Positions 24,761-33,681 are shown, counted from the stretch's first letter. The stretch is 41,920 nt of DNA from an uncultured Saprospiraceae bacterium (GCA_938003955.1 CALKXE010000139.1:1-41920); one strand, 5' to 3'. Translations and numbers: made by a program. Notes: generated by a model from the letters alone, not told the origin.

Positions 24761-25174
24761 ATGGCGATTGTTTATGTAACTAGGGTAGAGAGATTCAATG
24801 CAGCACACAAGCTGTGGGTCGAAGAATGGAGCGAAGAAAAGAACTTTTCTTTTTTCGGGAAATGTGCTAATAAGAATTGGCATGGCCATAATTATCGGCT
24901 TGAGGTTACCGTAAAAGGGACTCCTGATCCTCAAACGGGATTTGTAATTGATGCTAAGAAATTAGGGGACATTATGAAACGAGAAATAACGGAAAAGTTG
25001 GATCATATGAATCTAAACTTGGATGTAGATTTCATCAAGGATGTACAACCAACATCAGAAAATCTAACAATTCTCATATGGCAACAGCTTGTTACACATA
25101 TTAAAGGGTGTGAACTAGCAAGTGTGAAGTTGTATGAAACAGAGAATATATTTGCTGAATATAAAGGCGAATAA
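24761..25174 (+). CDS. queD: 6-carboxytetrahydropterin synthase QueD (PTPS family)
   Basis: A 137-residue T-fold enzyme converting dihydroneopterin triphosphate to 6-carboxytetrahydropterin on the route to queuosine. Zinc ligands are His16 (RFNAAHKL) and His41/His43 (NWHGHNY). Catalytic Cys35 is in GKCANKNWHG, the Asp-His relay is in KLDHMNLN, and the pterin-binding Glu is in ETENIFAEY. A 6-pyruvoyl-tetrahydropterin synthase activity is possible within the same family. Other queuosine genes are not in the window. It is 64 bases upstream of fabD. Confidence 0.93.
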   Translation: MAIVYVTRVERFNAAHKLWVEEWSEEKNFSFFGKCANKNWHGHNYRLEVTVKGTPDPQTGFVIDAKKLGDIMKREITEKLDHMNLNLDVDFIKDVQPTSENLTILIWQQLVTHIKGCELASVKLYETENIFAEYKGE

Positions 25175-25238
25175 ATCACATGTAATCACTGATGTCTAGA
25201 TTAGAAGTCAGTAAATTCAAAATAATAAAGAACCAAAA

Positions 25239-26117
25239 ATGATAGCATACGTTTTCCCTGGTCAGGGAGCACAATTCGAAGGTATGGGTAAGGACTTGTA
25301 CGCAAATGATAAAGATAGTAAATTGATCTTTGATCAGGCAGATGAGATTCTTGGGTACAAGCTCAGTGAAATAATGTTCGAAGGTTCTGCAGAGGATCTT
25401 AAAGAGACAAAAATAACACAACCTGCATTGTTCGTTCATGCATTGGCTTCGTTTGCCAAAGATGGAGGAGGGCACAAGCCTGATGCAGTTGCGGGTCATT
25501 CGTTGGGAGAGTTCTCGGCATTGGTAGCTAATGGGACCTTGACATTTGAAGACGGGCTTAAACTTGTCTATCAAAGAGCAATGGCTATGCAAGCGGCTTG
25601 TGACAAAGTACCAGGAACAATGGCTGCTATTCTCGGATTAGAGAATGCTCAAGTAGAAGAGATATGCGCAAAAATAGATGATGTAGTCGTACCTGCTAAT
25701 TATAATTGTCCTGGACAATTGGTAATTTCGGGCAGTAAAACAGGAATAGATACTGCTGTAGCTCAGTTTACTGAAGCGGGGGCAAGAAGAGCAATAGTAT
25801 TGCCTGTTGGTGGTGCGTTTCACAGTCCATTGATGATGCCAGCGCAAGAGCAATTGGCCGATGCAATTGAGAAAACAACATTTAATTCGCCTAATTGTCC
25901 CGTGTATCAAAATGTGACAGCAAACCCAGAAACTGATCCTACACGAATCAAAGAAAACTTAGTTGCTCAATTGACAGGTGCAGTAAAATGGACTCAGATC
26001 ATGGAGAACATGATATCAAATGGAATAGAGTCGATCATAGAGGTTGGTGGAAATGGAAAGGTGATTTCTGGATTGTTTAAGAAAGTAGATCGTAAATTTC
26101 CTACATCAGCTATATAA
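25239..26117 (+). CDS. fabD: Malonyl-CoA:ACP transacylase
   Basis: A 292-residue cytoplasmic enzyme that loads malonate onto acyl carrier protein for fatty-acid synthesis. FPGQGAQFEGMG at the N-terminus, the nucleophile Ser88 in GHSLGEFSAL, the Arg in QRAMAMQ and the catalytic His in GGAFHSPLM are all present. The C-terminus has IIEVGGNGKVISGL. Length is normal. Its stop is 9 bases ahead of the YqgE/AlgH gene, so the two are cotranscribed. Confidence 0.96.
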   Translation: MIAYVFPGQGAQFEGMGKDLYANDKDSKLIFDQADEILGYKLSEIMFEGSAEDLKETKITQPALFVHALASFAKDGGGHKPDAVAGHSLGEFSALVANGTLTFEDGLKLVYQRAMAMQAACDKVPGTMAAILGLENAQVEEICAKIDDVVVPANYNCPGQLVISGSKTGIDTAVAQFTEAGARRAIVLPVGGAFHSPLMMPAQEQLADAIEKTTFNSPNCPVYQNVTANPETDPTRIKENLVAQLTGAVKWTQIMENMISNGIESIIEVGGNGKVISGLFKKVDRKFPTSAI

Positions 26118-26126
26118 TATATCAAT

Positions 26127-26684
26127 ATGTCAAAACACGTTGTCAAGGCGGGAAGTATACTTATAGCTGAACCATTTATGGAAGGGAATCCATTTCGACG
26201 TTCAGTTATAGCGGTATGCGAGCACAGGCCTGATGGTACAGTTGGATTCATATTAAACAAGAAAATTGATATGAATATCGAGACGTTAGTCGCCGACTTT
26301 CCTGAATTTGAGGCGCCAGTGTTTTATGGTGGTCCAGTAGATACAGACACGATCCATTATATTCATAACCTTGGAGATTTATTGGATAATAGTAGTGAAA
26401 TAAGCCGAGGAGTATATTGGGGTGGGGATTTTGATAAATTGAAATTTCTTATTTCGTCAGGTATGGTCCATAAAGACAATATCAAGTTTTTTGTTGGGTA
26501 TTCAGGTTGGTCTGGTGGTCAGTTGCAAGCGGAATTAGACGAAGGGACATGGATAGTAGATGACCTGTATGCTAATTATGCATTCAAAGACGAAGAAGCT
26601 TCATTATGGTCAACGGTTCTAAATAATAAAGGAGACAAGTATACAGTAATAGCCCAAATGCCAGAATCACCTTCACAAAACTAA
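26127..26684 (+). CDS. YqgE/AlgH family protein (UPF0301)
   Basis: A 185-residue single-domain protein of the YqgE/AlgH family. Diagnostic text: AGSILIAEPFMEGNPFRRSV, DGTVGFILNK, VFYGGPVDTDTIHYIH, VGYSGWSGGQLQAELDEGTW. The biochemical role is not established; the Pseudomonas member was once called a regulator of alginate genes. It sits between fabD (9 bases) and ftsE (4 bases). Confidence 0.93.
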   Translation: MSKHVVKAGSILIAEPFMEGNPFRRSVIAVCEHRPDGTVGFILNKKIDMNIETLVADFPEFEAPVFYGGPVDTDTIHYIHNLGDLLDNSSEISRGVYWGGDFDKLKFLISSGMVHKDNIKFFVGYSGWSGGQLQAELDEGTWIVDDLYANYAFKDEEASLWSTVLNNKGDKYTVIAQMPESPSQN

Positions 26685-26688
26685 TTTC

Positions 26689-27366
26689 ATGAGCAGTATA
26701 CCATTGGTTTTAGATCTTAATAAAGTGACCATCGGTCAGGGAGGTACGGAAGTATTTCGAAATACAGATTTTTCGATGGCAGATGCTGAAATGTGTTACT
26801 TAATAGGAAAATCAGGTTCTGGGAAATCTACATTTTTAAAAACGCTTTATGGTGCTTTGCCATTAATCAGTGGAAGTGGACAGATTGCCGGTTTTGATCT
26901 TACAAAATTAGATCGGAAGTCAATCCCAATGATGCGTCGTAAGATTGGAATGGTTTTTCAGCAGTTTCATCTTTTCGAAAAATGGACAGTAGCGCAAAAC
27001 TTAGATTATGCGCTCAAAGCTATCGAATGGAAAAGCACTAAAGAGCGAAGCCAAAGAGTAGATGAAGTACTCGATCAGACTGGATTAATGGACAAAAAAG
27101 ACAAATCCGTTTTCCAGTTGTCAGGTGGAGAACAACAAAAAGTCGTCATAGGGAGAGCCATATTAAATAAACCAGAAATAATTATCGCAGACGAACCTAC
27201 GGGGAATCTAGATCCAGAATCAAGCGAAGAGATTATGCAAATGTTATACTCTGTAGCTTCCGAGAATAAGACAGCGATATTAATAGCAACACACGATTAT
27301 ATGTTGATGGAGAAGTTTCCAGCACGAGTGTTTGAGTGCTTAGATAATGGTATAGTGGAGCGTTAA
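26689..27366 (+). CDS. ftsE: FtsE-like ABC transporter ATP-binding protein
   Basis: A 225-residue ATPase. Walker A is IGKSGSGKST (residues 39-48), the Q-loop is VFQQFHLF, the signature is QLSGGEQQKV, and Walker B is IIIADEPTGNLD. The text around the Q-loop and its short length match FtsE, which with FtsX controls septal peptidoglycan hydrolases. LolD-type lipoprotein exporters are the nearest alternative. No ftsX follows; in Bacteroidota the two are often apart. It is 4 bases behind the YqgE gene. Confidence 0.87.
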   Translation: MSSIPLVLDLNKVTIGQGGTEVFRNTDFSMADAEMCYLIGKSGSGKSTFLKTLYGALPLISGSGQIAGFDLTKLDRKSIPMMRRKIGMVFQQFHLFEKWTVAQNLDYALKAIEWKSTKERSQRVDEVLDQTGLMDKKDKSVFQLSGGEQQKVVIGRAILNKPEIIIADEPTGNLDPESSEEIMQMLYSVASENKTAILIATHDYMLMEKFPARVFECLDNGIVER

Positions 27367-27394
27367 TATTCCAGCCTTTTATAAACGATAATGT

Positions 27395-28327
27395 ATGAGA
27401 CAGATAATAATTGCGGTGTTGATATTATTCACAATCAACTCAATTTCTGCGCAAAGGAATTGGACAGAAAAGTCAGACAGTGAAATTAAATCCCTTATCC
27501 AAGAATGGGAAGCAACTGTCAATAAATCGGATACCATTTTAAATAATCTAGGTTATGCATATTCAAATGGATTGACAGTTGATCAAGATTATGAAAAGGC
27601 CTATGCGTACTATTCTCTATCCGCTGACCTTGGACATAGTAGAGCTATTAATAATTTAGGAGACTTTTATGAGAATGGATATCACGTTGATCAGGACATG
27701 GACAAGGCTGTGAAGTATTTTAAAGAAGCAGCGAATATGGGAGATGTATACGCTTTATCAAACCTGGCGGGTTTATATGAAAAAGGAGTTTACTATAAAA
27801 AGGATATTAAAAAAGCAATTGAGTTGTTAGAAATAGCTTCTGATAAAGGACATACTGCAGCTCAGAACAATTTGGGGACGATATATTTAACAGGGACTGA
27901 TATTGCACCCAATTATGTGTTGGCGAAAAAGGAATTTATAAAAGCCGCTGCCCAAAACGAACCGATTGCAATTACAAATTTGGGACGAATGTATCTTTTT
28001 GGTCACGGAGGAGAGAAAGATATTGATAAAGCCCTATTTCTCTTAAATCGATCTTTTGAAAATGATGAGATGTATGGGATTTATGAATTAGGAAATGTTT
28101 ATTTCAATGGGGAAGCTGTACCTCAGGATTTTGATAAAGCTATAGAGTGTTACGAGAAATCAGGAAATCTTGGTTTTTTTCAGGCTCAGGTTAATCTAGC
28201 TTATATGTATGAAACAGGCAATGAAATAAAAAAAGACATAGACAAAGCATTGTTTTGGTACTCGAAAGCGGCCAAGCTTGGGGATAAGTACTCTATTGGG
28301 AAATTAGAAGAATTGAAGAATAAGTAA
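27395..28327 (+). CDS. Exported Sel1-like tetratricopeptide repeat protein
   Basis: A 310-residue protein with a signal peptide (MRQIIIAVLILFTINSISAQ) and six to seven Sel1-type repeats of about 36 residues from residue 50 to the end. Examples are DYEKAYAYYSLSADLGHSRA, DMDKAVKYFKEAANMGDVYA and DIDKALFWYSKAAKLGD. Such solenoids are protein-binding scaffolds in the periplasm or at the outer membrane. The partner is unknown. It is 28 bases downstream of ftsE and may be cotranscribed. Confidence 0.9.
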   Translation: MRQIIIAVLILFTINSISAQRNWTEKSDSEIKSLIQEWEATVNKSDTILNNLGYAYSNGLTVDQDYEKAYAYYSLSADLGHSRAINNLGDFYENGYHVDQDMDKAVKYFKEAANMGDVYALSNLAGLYEKGVYYKKDIKKAIELLEIASDKGHTAAQNNLGTIYLTGTDIAPNYVLAKKEFIKAAAQNEPIAITNLGRMYLFGHGGEKDIDKALFLLNRSFENDEMYGIYELGNVYFNGEAVPQDFDKAIECYEKSGNLGFFQAQVNLAYMYETGNEIKKDIDKALFWYSKAAKLGDKYSIGKLEELKNK

Positions 28328-28429
28328 GATTGTATAAATTATTATTAACAATAAAGCACCCATCATTTTCAAGATGAAAATTTGATTGAATTATTGACTT
28401 GTGACTATGTTTACTATTAGATGATAGTC

Positions 28430-28495
28430 CGACTTCTCTGAAGTCGCCATAGATTAATCTGAATATTCTAACATAGTTGGACTTCTCTGAAGTCC
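28430..28495. repeat. Pair of identical-core palindromes (GACTTCTCTGAAGTC) 49 bp apart
   Basis: Two hairpins share the 15-base core GACTTCTCTGAAGTC. The closing pair differs: C-G in the first (28430-28446), G-C in the second (28479-28495), so base pairing is kept while the sequence changes. They fill much of a 302-bp gap without a gene between the Sel1 and DUF2314 genes; the rest of the gap shows nothing else. Confidence 0.8.
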
Positions 28496-28629
28496 TTTGG
28501 TTACTAATCCACGCACTTCTTAATAGAGGCAAATAATGAAAGTATAAATCCAATCCTATTTTTTATTTTTCAAAAAGTAATTTATATTGCAAGTACTTCC
28601 TTAGCACAGTAATCAAAAACAAAACTACC

Positions 28630-29532
28630 ATGGGATTTTTCAAAAAGCTATTTGGGTTTTCAAAAAACAAACAACAACAACAGCCGGCAGAAATAACTCA
28701 GCCAGATTCTAGTATTGTGGATGTAAGTAATGAGAATGAGCGTATGAATTCTGGGATTGAGAAAGCCAGGTTGACGCTTAATTACTTTAAGAAATGTTTA
28801 CAAAATCCGACTTCTGGTCAAGTGTATTTTTCTGTAAAAGTCAGATTTACTGATAATGGTATGTCTGAACATATTTGGCTAGTAGAGCCTGAATTTGATA
28901 CTGATGGGAATCTTTTTGGTAAAGTTGGAAATGTACCAAGGGATGTAAAAACAATTAGCATCAACCAAAGAATAGGAGTAGACGAGTCAATTATTTCAGA
29001 TTGGATGATATTTGAAAATGGAATCTTAATAGGTGGATATACTATAAGAGCAATACGAGATGGATTACCAAAGGATCAAATACCTAATTTTGATAGATCA
29101 CTCGGAGGTATTTTGATAAATGAAGGGGAAGATCATTTTGACTTGGATAGAAGTACTCCAGAAGGTGCGATACTATCAATCGAAGATGCTTATTCTAAGA
29201 AAAACATAGATGACGTATTGAAGTATAAAAATTTCAAGAGAGAGGCAATAATCATGCTAGCCGGAAGAGAGAATATGGATGAGACTGCGCTTGCGAAGCT
29301 ATCAAAACCTGTATCTAGGGCACTTGAAAGCGAATTTATTTCTTCATTTTCTGAGAATGGATTTCCAGATTTTAAAGATGTAAAAAGAAGTTTTCCGGTA
29401 AGGGAAATGATCTCAGATAAACACTACATTATCACAGAGGTGTGCAGATATCCGGACGGATCTAAAAGCTCTCAAAAGATCAATACATATTTGGAGGAAG
29501 ATGGATGGATTGTTATGCATCCTGAAGATTAG
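28630..29532 (+). CDS. DUF2314-domain protein
   Basis: A 300-residue cytoplasmic protein. Residues about 40-145 are a DUF2314 (YegJ-like) domain: MNSGIEKARLTLNYFKKCL, YFSVKVRFTDNGMSEHIWL, FDTDGNLFGKVGNVPRDV, ISDWMIFENGILIGGYTIRAI. A Gln-rich spacer precedes it. The C-terminal part (about 170-300; TPEGAILSIEDAYSKKN, then LEEDGWIVMHPE) resembles a small NTF2-like or DUF-type domain that I cannot name. Function is unknown. It stands alone, with xerD 31 bases downstream. Confidence 0.86.
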   Translation: MGFFKKLFGFSKNKQQQQPAEITQPDSSIVDVSNENERMNSGIEKARLTLNYFKKCLQNPTSGQVYFSVKVRFTDNGMSEHIWLVEPEFDTDGNLFGKVGNVPRDVKTISINQRIGVDESIISDWMIFENGILIGGYTIRAIRDGLPKDQIPNFDRSLGGILINEGEDHFDLDRSTPEGAILSIEDAYSKKNIDDVLKYKNFKREAIIMLAGRENMDETALAKLSKPVSRALESEFISSFSENGFPDFKDVKRSFPVREMISDKHYIITEVCRYPDGSKSSQKINTYLEEDGWIVMHPED

Positions 29533-29563
29533 AATTAAAGGTAGTAAGTATTAACTTTACAAC

Positions 29564-30481
29564 ATGAATTGGTCACCATACATCAAAGGTTTCGAAACTT
29601 ACTTACTATTAGAGCGCTCGTTGTCTGAGAACTCTATAGAAGCATACAAGTATGATGTAGATAAGTTGTACCAATACTTTGTACAAACGAAGCAAGAAAA
29701 GACACCAGAACAAGTAAAACTGTCAGATCTAGAGTCTTTTATAATATATATCAACAAGATTGGAATAGGCGAATTTACTCAAGCGAGGATTATCTCAGGC
29801 GTAAAGGCATTCTATAAGTTTTTGCTGATGGAAGATATGATCAATGTTGATCCTTCCGAATTATTGGAAGGACCTAAACTGAGAAGAAAGATTCCGGATG
29901 TTCTGAGCTACGAAGAGATCAGATTGATCTTTGATAGTATGGATGTAAGTGATGTAAAAAAAGGTGGTCACAGAAATAGAGCAATCTTAGAGACACTGTA
30001 CGCTTGCGGAATTAGAGTTAGCGAGTTGGTGAATTTGAAGTTAAGTAACTACTTTCCTGAAGAAGGATTCGTAAGAGTCATCGGGAAAGGGGATAAAGAA
30101 AGAATAGTTCCAATTGGTGGCTCTGCAATCAATCAAATCTCTCAGTATGTCGAACATACGCGAAAGACACTTAATATTGCACATGGTCATGAAGACTTTG
30201 TTTTCTTGAATAGGAGAGGGAAGAAACTTAGCCGTGTTATGGTTTTTCTGGTCATTAAAAAGGCAGTAGAAGAAGCTGGAATAGACAAAGTGGTAAGTCC
30301 ACACACATTTCGTCATTCATTTGCAACTCACTTGGTAGAGGGAGGTGCAGATTTGAGAGTGGTGCAAGACATGTTGGGACATGAGAGTATAACGACTACA
30401 GAAATATATACACATTTGGATAGAACATATCTAAGAGATACCTTATTGCGTTTTCATCCTAGTTACAGCAAAGAAGAATAA
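29564..30481 (+). CDS. xerD: Site-specific tyrosine recombinase XerD
   Basis: A 305-residue recombinase that resolves chromosome dimers at dif with XerC. The N-terminal SAM-like core-binding domain covers residues 1-85; the catalytic domain has Arg151 (YACGIRVSEL), Lys175, His247 and Arg250 (HTFRHSFATHL), His273 (LGHESITTTEIYTH) and nucleophile Tyr282. The final RDTLLRFHPS is typical of XerD. No att site or phage genes lie near, so it is the housekeeping enzyme and not an integrase. Confidence 0.95.
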   Translation: MNWSPYIKGFETYLLLERSLSENSIEAYKYDVDKLYQYFVQTKQEKTPEQVKLSDLESFIIYINKIGIGEFTQARIISGVKAFYKFLLMEDMINVDPSELLEGPKLRRKIPDVLSYEEIRLIFDSMDVSDVKKGGHRNRAILETLYACGIRVSELVNLKLSNYFPEEGFVRVIGKGDKERIVPIGGSAINQISQYVEHTRKTLNIAHGHEDFVFLNRRGKKLSRVMVFLVIKKAVEEAGIDKVVSPHTFRHSFATHLVEGGADLRVVQDMLGHESITTTEIYTHLDRTYLRDTLLRFHPSYSKEE

Positions 30482-30501
30482 AATATAAAGAGATAAGAAA
30501 T

Positions 30502-31557
30502 ATGAAATCAATCATTAATACTTTTCTGTTCGCCTGTTTTTTATTGGCGACAGTTGGATGTAAATCAAATAAGAAGGAAGTTGCAAAAGATGTTGTTATA
30601 TCATCAGATACTGGACTTGAATTTCTAAGTAAAAAAGAATCGGAGGCTAAGATAGTTGTTGATAAAACAGATGGCTTTTTTGACTTTTTATCTATTGCAG
30701 ATATGTCTATCCAAATGAAAAAGACAGATATGCCTGAAAGTGGTGGCGAATCAAAGGAACTCTATCAAGCAATGCTAAAAGATGAAATGTCAGAATTCGA
30801 ACCAGAGGAAAAGGCATTTATGCAAGAAGTATTTATTTCTGCAAAATCGGCGATTGATAAGATAAATCCAAAACTCTATCCTGAACACATCGATCTTATT
30901 AAAACAAAGACAAACCACTTTGGGCCTAGTGTATATTATACTAGAGAGAATGCTATCATCTTACCTGATAATATATTTGAAGTTCCATCAGTAAAGAAAC
31001 AAATGCCGATAATGCTTCACGAGATATTTCATATTCTTAGTCGGTACAATGATGATTTTCGAGATAAGATGTATGCTCTAATCGGCTTTGAAAAGTTTGA
31101 GGAAGATTTAGTACTACCCAAATATATCCAAGATAGGTTACTTTCAAATCCAGATGGAATGAGAAGAGATTATGCTATAAATCTTACAAATGACAAAGGA
31201 GAGGTGCAGCGTGCCTTACCGCTTATTCTTACCAAAAAAGAAAGGTATGAGGAGTCAATGCCTTCTTTTTTTGCCTATCTAAACTTTGATTTGTTTCCAT
31301 TGATTAAAATTACTGAGAATCAAGTTACACTAGGTATTAATCAAAAAGGAGAGTCTTCGCTTTCATTTGAACATAACGCTAATTTCTTCGAATTAATAAA
31401 AGACAATACTCAATATATAATTCATCCGGATGAGATCTTAGCTGACAATTTCATGATGGCTATTATTGCATACCGCGACAATGATTATTCGGGATTTTCT
31501 GAAGAGGGTAAGAAGCTATTAATGGATGTGATTGAGATATTAAAAGAGTTTGAGTAA
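30502..31557 (+). CDS. Lipoprotein with HExxH zinc-metallopeptidase motif
   Basis: A 351-residue protein with a signal peptide and lipobox ending in Cys20 (LLATVGC), so it should be anchored in the cell envelope. HEIFH (His173, Glu174, His177) is a zinc-peptidase signature, and a later HPDEILADNF (Glu311, Asp315) could give the third ligand, as in gluzincin-type enzymes. Predicted helices flank it. I do not recognise a named family. It follows xerD by 20 bases and precedes the channel gene by 21. Function is probably proteolysis of envelope proteins, but this is inferred from the motif only. Confidence 0.8.
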   Translation: MKSIINTFLFACFLLATVGCKSNKKEVAKDVVISSDTGLEFLSKKESEAKIVVDKTDGFFDFLSIADMSIQMKKTDMPESGGESKELYQAMLKDEMSEFEPEEKAFMQEVFISAKSAIDKINPKLYPEHIDLIKTKTNHFGPSVYYTRENAIILPDNIFEVPSVKKQMPIMLHEIFHILSRYNDDFRDKMYALIGFEKFEEDLVLPKYIQDRLLSNPDGMRRDYAINLTNDKGEVQRALPLILTKKERYEESMPSFFAYLNFDLFPLIKITENQVTLGINQKGESSLSFEHNANFFELIKDNTQYIIHPDEILADNFMMAIIAYRDNDYSGFSEEGKKLLMDVIEILKEFE

Positions 31558-31578
31558 TAATTCATATTTTTAGGTTTT

Positions 31579-32424
31579 ATGAGTCAAAATAATAGAAAGG
31601 AATTTAGTCCATTTAGAGAACGTTTGCACGAAGTGATTTTCGAGGCGGATACTAGAAAGGGTAAGTGGTTTGATATCATTTTACTGGTTGCGATATTGGC
31701 CAGTGTAATCATAGTGATCGTAGAATCAGTACCGAGTTATCAGGATCAGTACGGGACTATATTCACAGTTTTAGAGTGGGCTTTCACTATATTTTTTACA
31801 ATTGAATATGGATTGAGATTATACGCCGTTCATAAACCATTGAAGTATGCGAAGAGTTTTTTCGGAGTCATTGATTTGATGTCTATACTACCTACTTATC
31901 TCAGTTTAATCTTTGCTGGGACACACAGTCTTATGATAGTGAGGGGCTTGCGGTTGTTGAGAGTATTTAGAATATTTAAGTTAGCGAACTTCCTTTCGCA
32001 AGGACAAGTTATAATGGCTGCTCTAAAAGCAAGTCGTGATAAGATCTTTGTATTCGTCATATTCATTTTGATAATGGTAAGTATTTTTGGATCAATCATG
32101 TATTTGGTAGAAGGCACTAGCAATGATCAGTTTGATAGTATACCAAGGAGTATATATTGGGCGATTGTGACTTTGACAACGGTAGGTTATGGAGATATTT
32201 CTCCTGTTACACCATTTGGTCAGGCCATAGCCGCTGTAATCATGATATCGGGATATGCGATTATTGCTGTACCGACTGGAATAGTGACTGCTGAAGCAAT
32301 GCAACAGGCCGAAAAAACAAAAAAAAACAAAGTGTCTACTCAATCTTGTAGATATTGCAGCAAGGATGGACATGATAATGACGCAAAGCACTGCAAGTTT
32401 TGTGGAGAAGTATTAAATGTATAA
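31579..32424 (+). CDS. Voltage-gated-type potassium channel with C-terminal zinc ribbon
   Basis: A 281-residue protein with six membrane helices. S4 carries Arg at 122, 125, 128 and 131 (RGLRLLRVFRIFK), the pattern of a voltage sensor, and the pore loop has the K+ selectivity filter TVGYGD (201-206). The C-terminal tail ends in a CxxC-11-CxxC knuckle (Cys257, Cys260, Cys272, Cys275; CRYCSKDG then HCKFCGE), a likely zinc ribbon that replaces the usual RCK domain. A cation channel is certain; the role of the ribbon in gating or assembly is not known. Confidence 0.92.
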   Translation: MSQNNRKEFSPFRERLHEVIFEADTRKGKWFDIILLVAILASVIIVIVESVPSYQDQYGTIFTVLEWAFTIFFTIEYGLRLYAVHKPLKYAKSFFGVIDLMSILPTYLSLIFAGTHSLMIVRGLRLLRVFRIFKLANFLSQGQVIMAALKASRDKIFVFVIFILIMVSIFGSIMYLVEGTSNDQFDSIPRSIYWAIVTLTTVGYGDISPVTPFGQAIAAVIMISGYAIIAVPTGIVTAEAMQQAEKTKKNKVSTQSCRYCSKDGHDNDAKHCKFCGEVLNV

Positions 32425-32440
32425 AAGAAAATAAACAGTT

Positions 32441-32812
32441 ATGAAAGTAAGAATTAAAGACTCTTCAATCAGATTTAGATTGTCAAGTGCTGATATAAAA
32501 AAGTTACACAAAAAAGGGAAAGTTACAAGTTCGTGCAAATTTGGTAGTTCATCTGCATTTAAGTATTCAGTGATCGCAAACTCAAAGGCGAACCCCGATT
32601 ATCTCTGTGTAGATTTGAAAACAAACCATATCAAAATAGAACTATCTGGTAAAGATGTGAAAGAATGGTATAAAACAGACCTTGAAGGATTCGATGCAGA
32701 AATGGATAATGGTACTGATGAAGGATTGTATGTATTGATAGAGAAGGATTGGACATGTCTGAAGCCAAGAGACGAGGATGAGTCGGATCTATACCCAAAT
32801 CCAAATGCATAG
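32441..32812 (+). CDS. DUF7009-like protein upstream of fdhD
   Basis: A 123-residue acidic cytoplasmic protein beginning MKVRIKDSSIRFRLSSADIK, which matches my memory of the DUF7009 family usually found beside fdhD and molybdenum-enzyme genes. The tail is rich in Asp/Glu (DEDESDLY). Its stop is only 5 bases ahead of fdhD, so both are translated from one message. A role in FdhD-dependent sulfuration or molybdopterin enzyme maturation is plausible by context only. Confidence 0.75.
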   Translation: MKVRIKDSSIRFRLSSADIKKLHKKGKVTSSCKFGSSSAFKYSVIANSKANPDYLCVDLKTNHIKIELSGKDVKEWYKTDLEGFDAEMDNGTDEGLYVLIEKDWTCLKPRDEDESDLYPNPNA

Positions 32813-32817
32813 ATCTA

Positions 32818-33636
32818 TTGGACTCTATAGTATCAAAGGAAATAAAGAGATATAAGAAAGGTAAGACTTCGAATATATTAGATTTTTTATCTACCGAAGA
32901 GCCACTAGAAATCAGAGTGCGATATCATACCAATCATGGTGCATATAGAACTGTAAGTATCGCGGTCACTATGCGTACGCCAGGAGATGATGTTTCTCTT
33001 TCTAGAGGATTCTTATTCACGGAAGGAATGATCTCAGATCAATCTCAAATATTAGAGATAAATCAGCGCGAACCCAATATTATAGAAGTTTCGTTTCGGG
33101 AGGATGTAAATTTTGATCCGAGTCGATTCAGTAGGAATTTCTATACGACTTCGAGTTGTGGAGTATGCGGTAAGGCTTCTATTGATAGCATACATTCAGA
33201 AACGATACATCTACCTTGGAAATCTAGCTTTAGTATAGATAGTGAGGTGCTGATGAAATTGCCAAAGTTTCTATTCGATCAACAAATAAACTTCTCAAAG
33301 ACAGGAGGCATACATGCCTGTGCACTTGTTGATGAATTAGGTAAATTTATTGATGTTAGAGAAGATGTAGGAAGACACAATGCCATGGATAAATTGATTG
33401 GTGCGAATCCCGATTATCCATTGTCCTCCGGCATGATCCTAGTAAGCGGAAGAGCGAGTTTTGAATTGGTTCAAAAGGCAAGTAAAGCGGGTGTTGGTCT
33501 TTTGGCCGCTATAGGAGCTCCTTCTTCATTAGCGGTACAGTTAGCGGAAGAGCAAGGGATGACACTAGTGGGTTTTTTGAAAAAAGATGGATTTAATGTG
33601 TATTGTGGAGAGGATAGAGTTATCCTTAACAACTAA
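32818..33636 (+). CDS. fdhD: FdhD sulfurtransferase for formate dehydrogenase maturation
   Basis: A 272-residue protein that transfers sulfur from IscS to the molybdenum cofactor of formate dehydrogenase. The two cysteines of SSCGVCGKAS are Cys114 and Cys117; further marks are FLFTEGMI, TGGIHACALVD, VREDVGRHNAMDKLIG and VSGRASFELVQKA. The start is TTG, since no ATG or GTG occurs before the conserved text. No formate dehydrogenase lies in the window. A 9-bp hairpin overlaps the stop codon. Confidence 0.93.
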   Translation: MDSIVSKEIKRYKKGKTSNILDFLSTEEPLEIRVRYHTNHGAYRTVSIAVTMRTPGDDVSLSRGFLFTEGMISDQSQILEINQREPNIIEVSFREDVNFDPSRFSRNFYTTSSCGVCGKASIDSIHSETIHLPWKSSFSIDSEVLMKLPKFLFDQQINFSKTGGIHACALVDELGKFIDVREDVGRHNAMDKLIGANPDYPLSSGMILVSGRASFELVQKASKAGVGLLAAIGAPSSLAVQLAEEQGMTLVGFLKKDGFNVYCGEDRVILNN

Positions 33637-33642
33637 GGATAA
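33620..33642 (+). terminator. Hairpin over the fdhD stop codon, weak terminator candidate
   Basis: A perfect 9-bp stem (ttatcctta / taaggataa) with a 5-nt loop. It lacks a T-run on the plus strand, so termination would be weak; an mRNA-stabilising stem is equally possible. Confidence 0.4.
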
Positions 33643-33681
33643 AAGAAGTATTCTCTAAAGAAAATAAAGTCAATACAGTTA

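Noticed and set aside
28430..28495. A CRISPR array
   Set aside because: There are only two short palindromic units with one spacer-like gap and no cas genes.
29564..30481. Phage or island integrase
   Set aside because: The sequence is typical XerD to the last residues, and no att repeats, tRNA or phage genes lie nearby.
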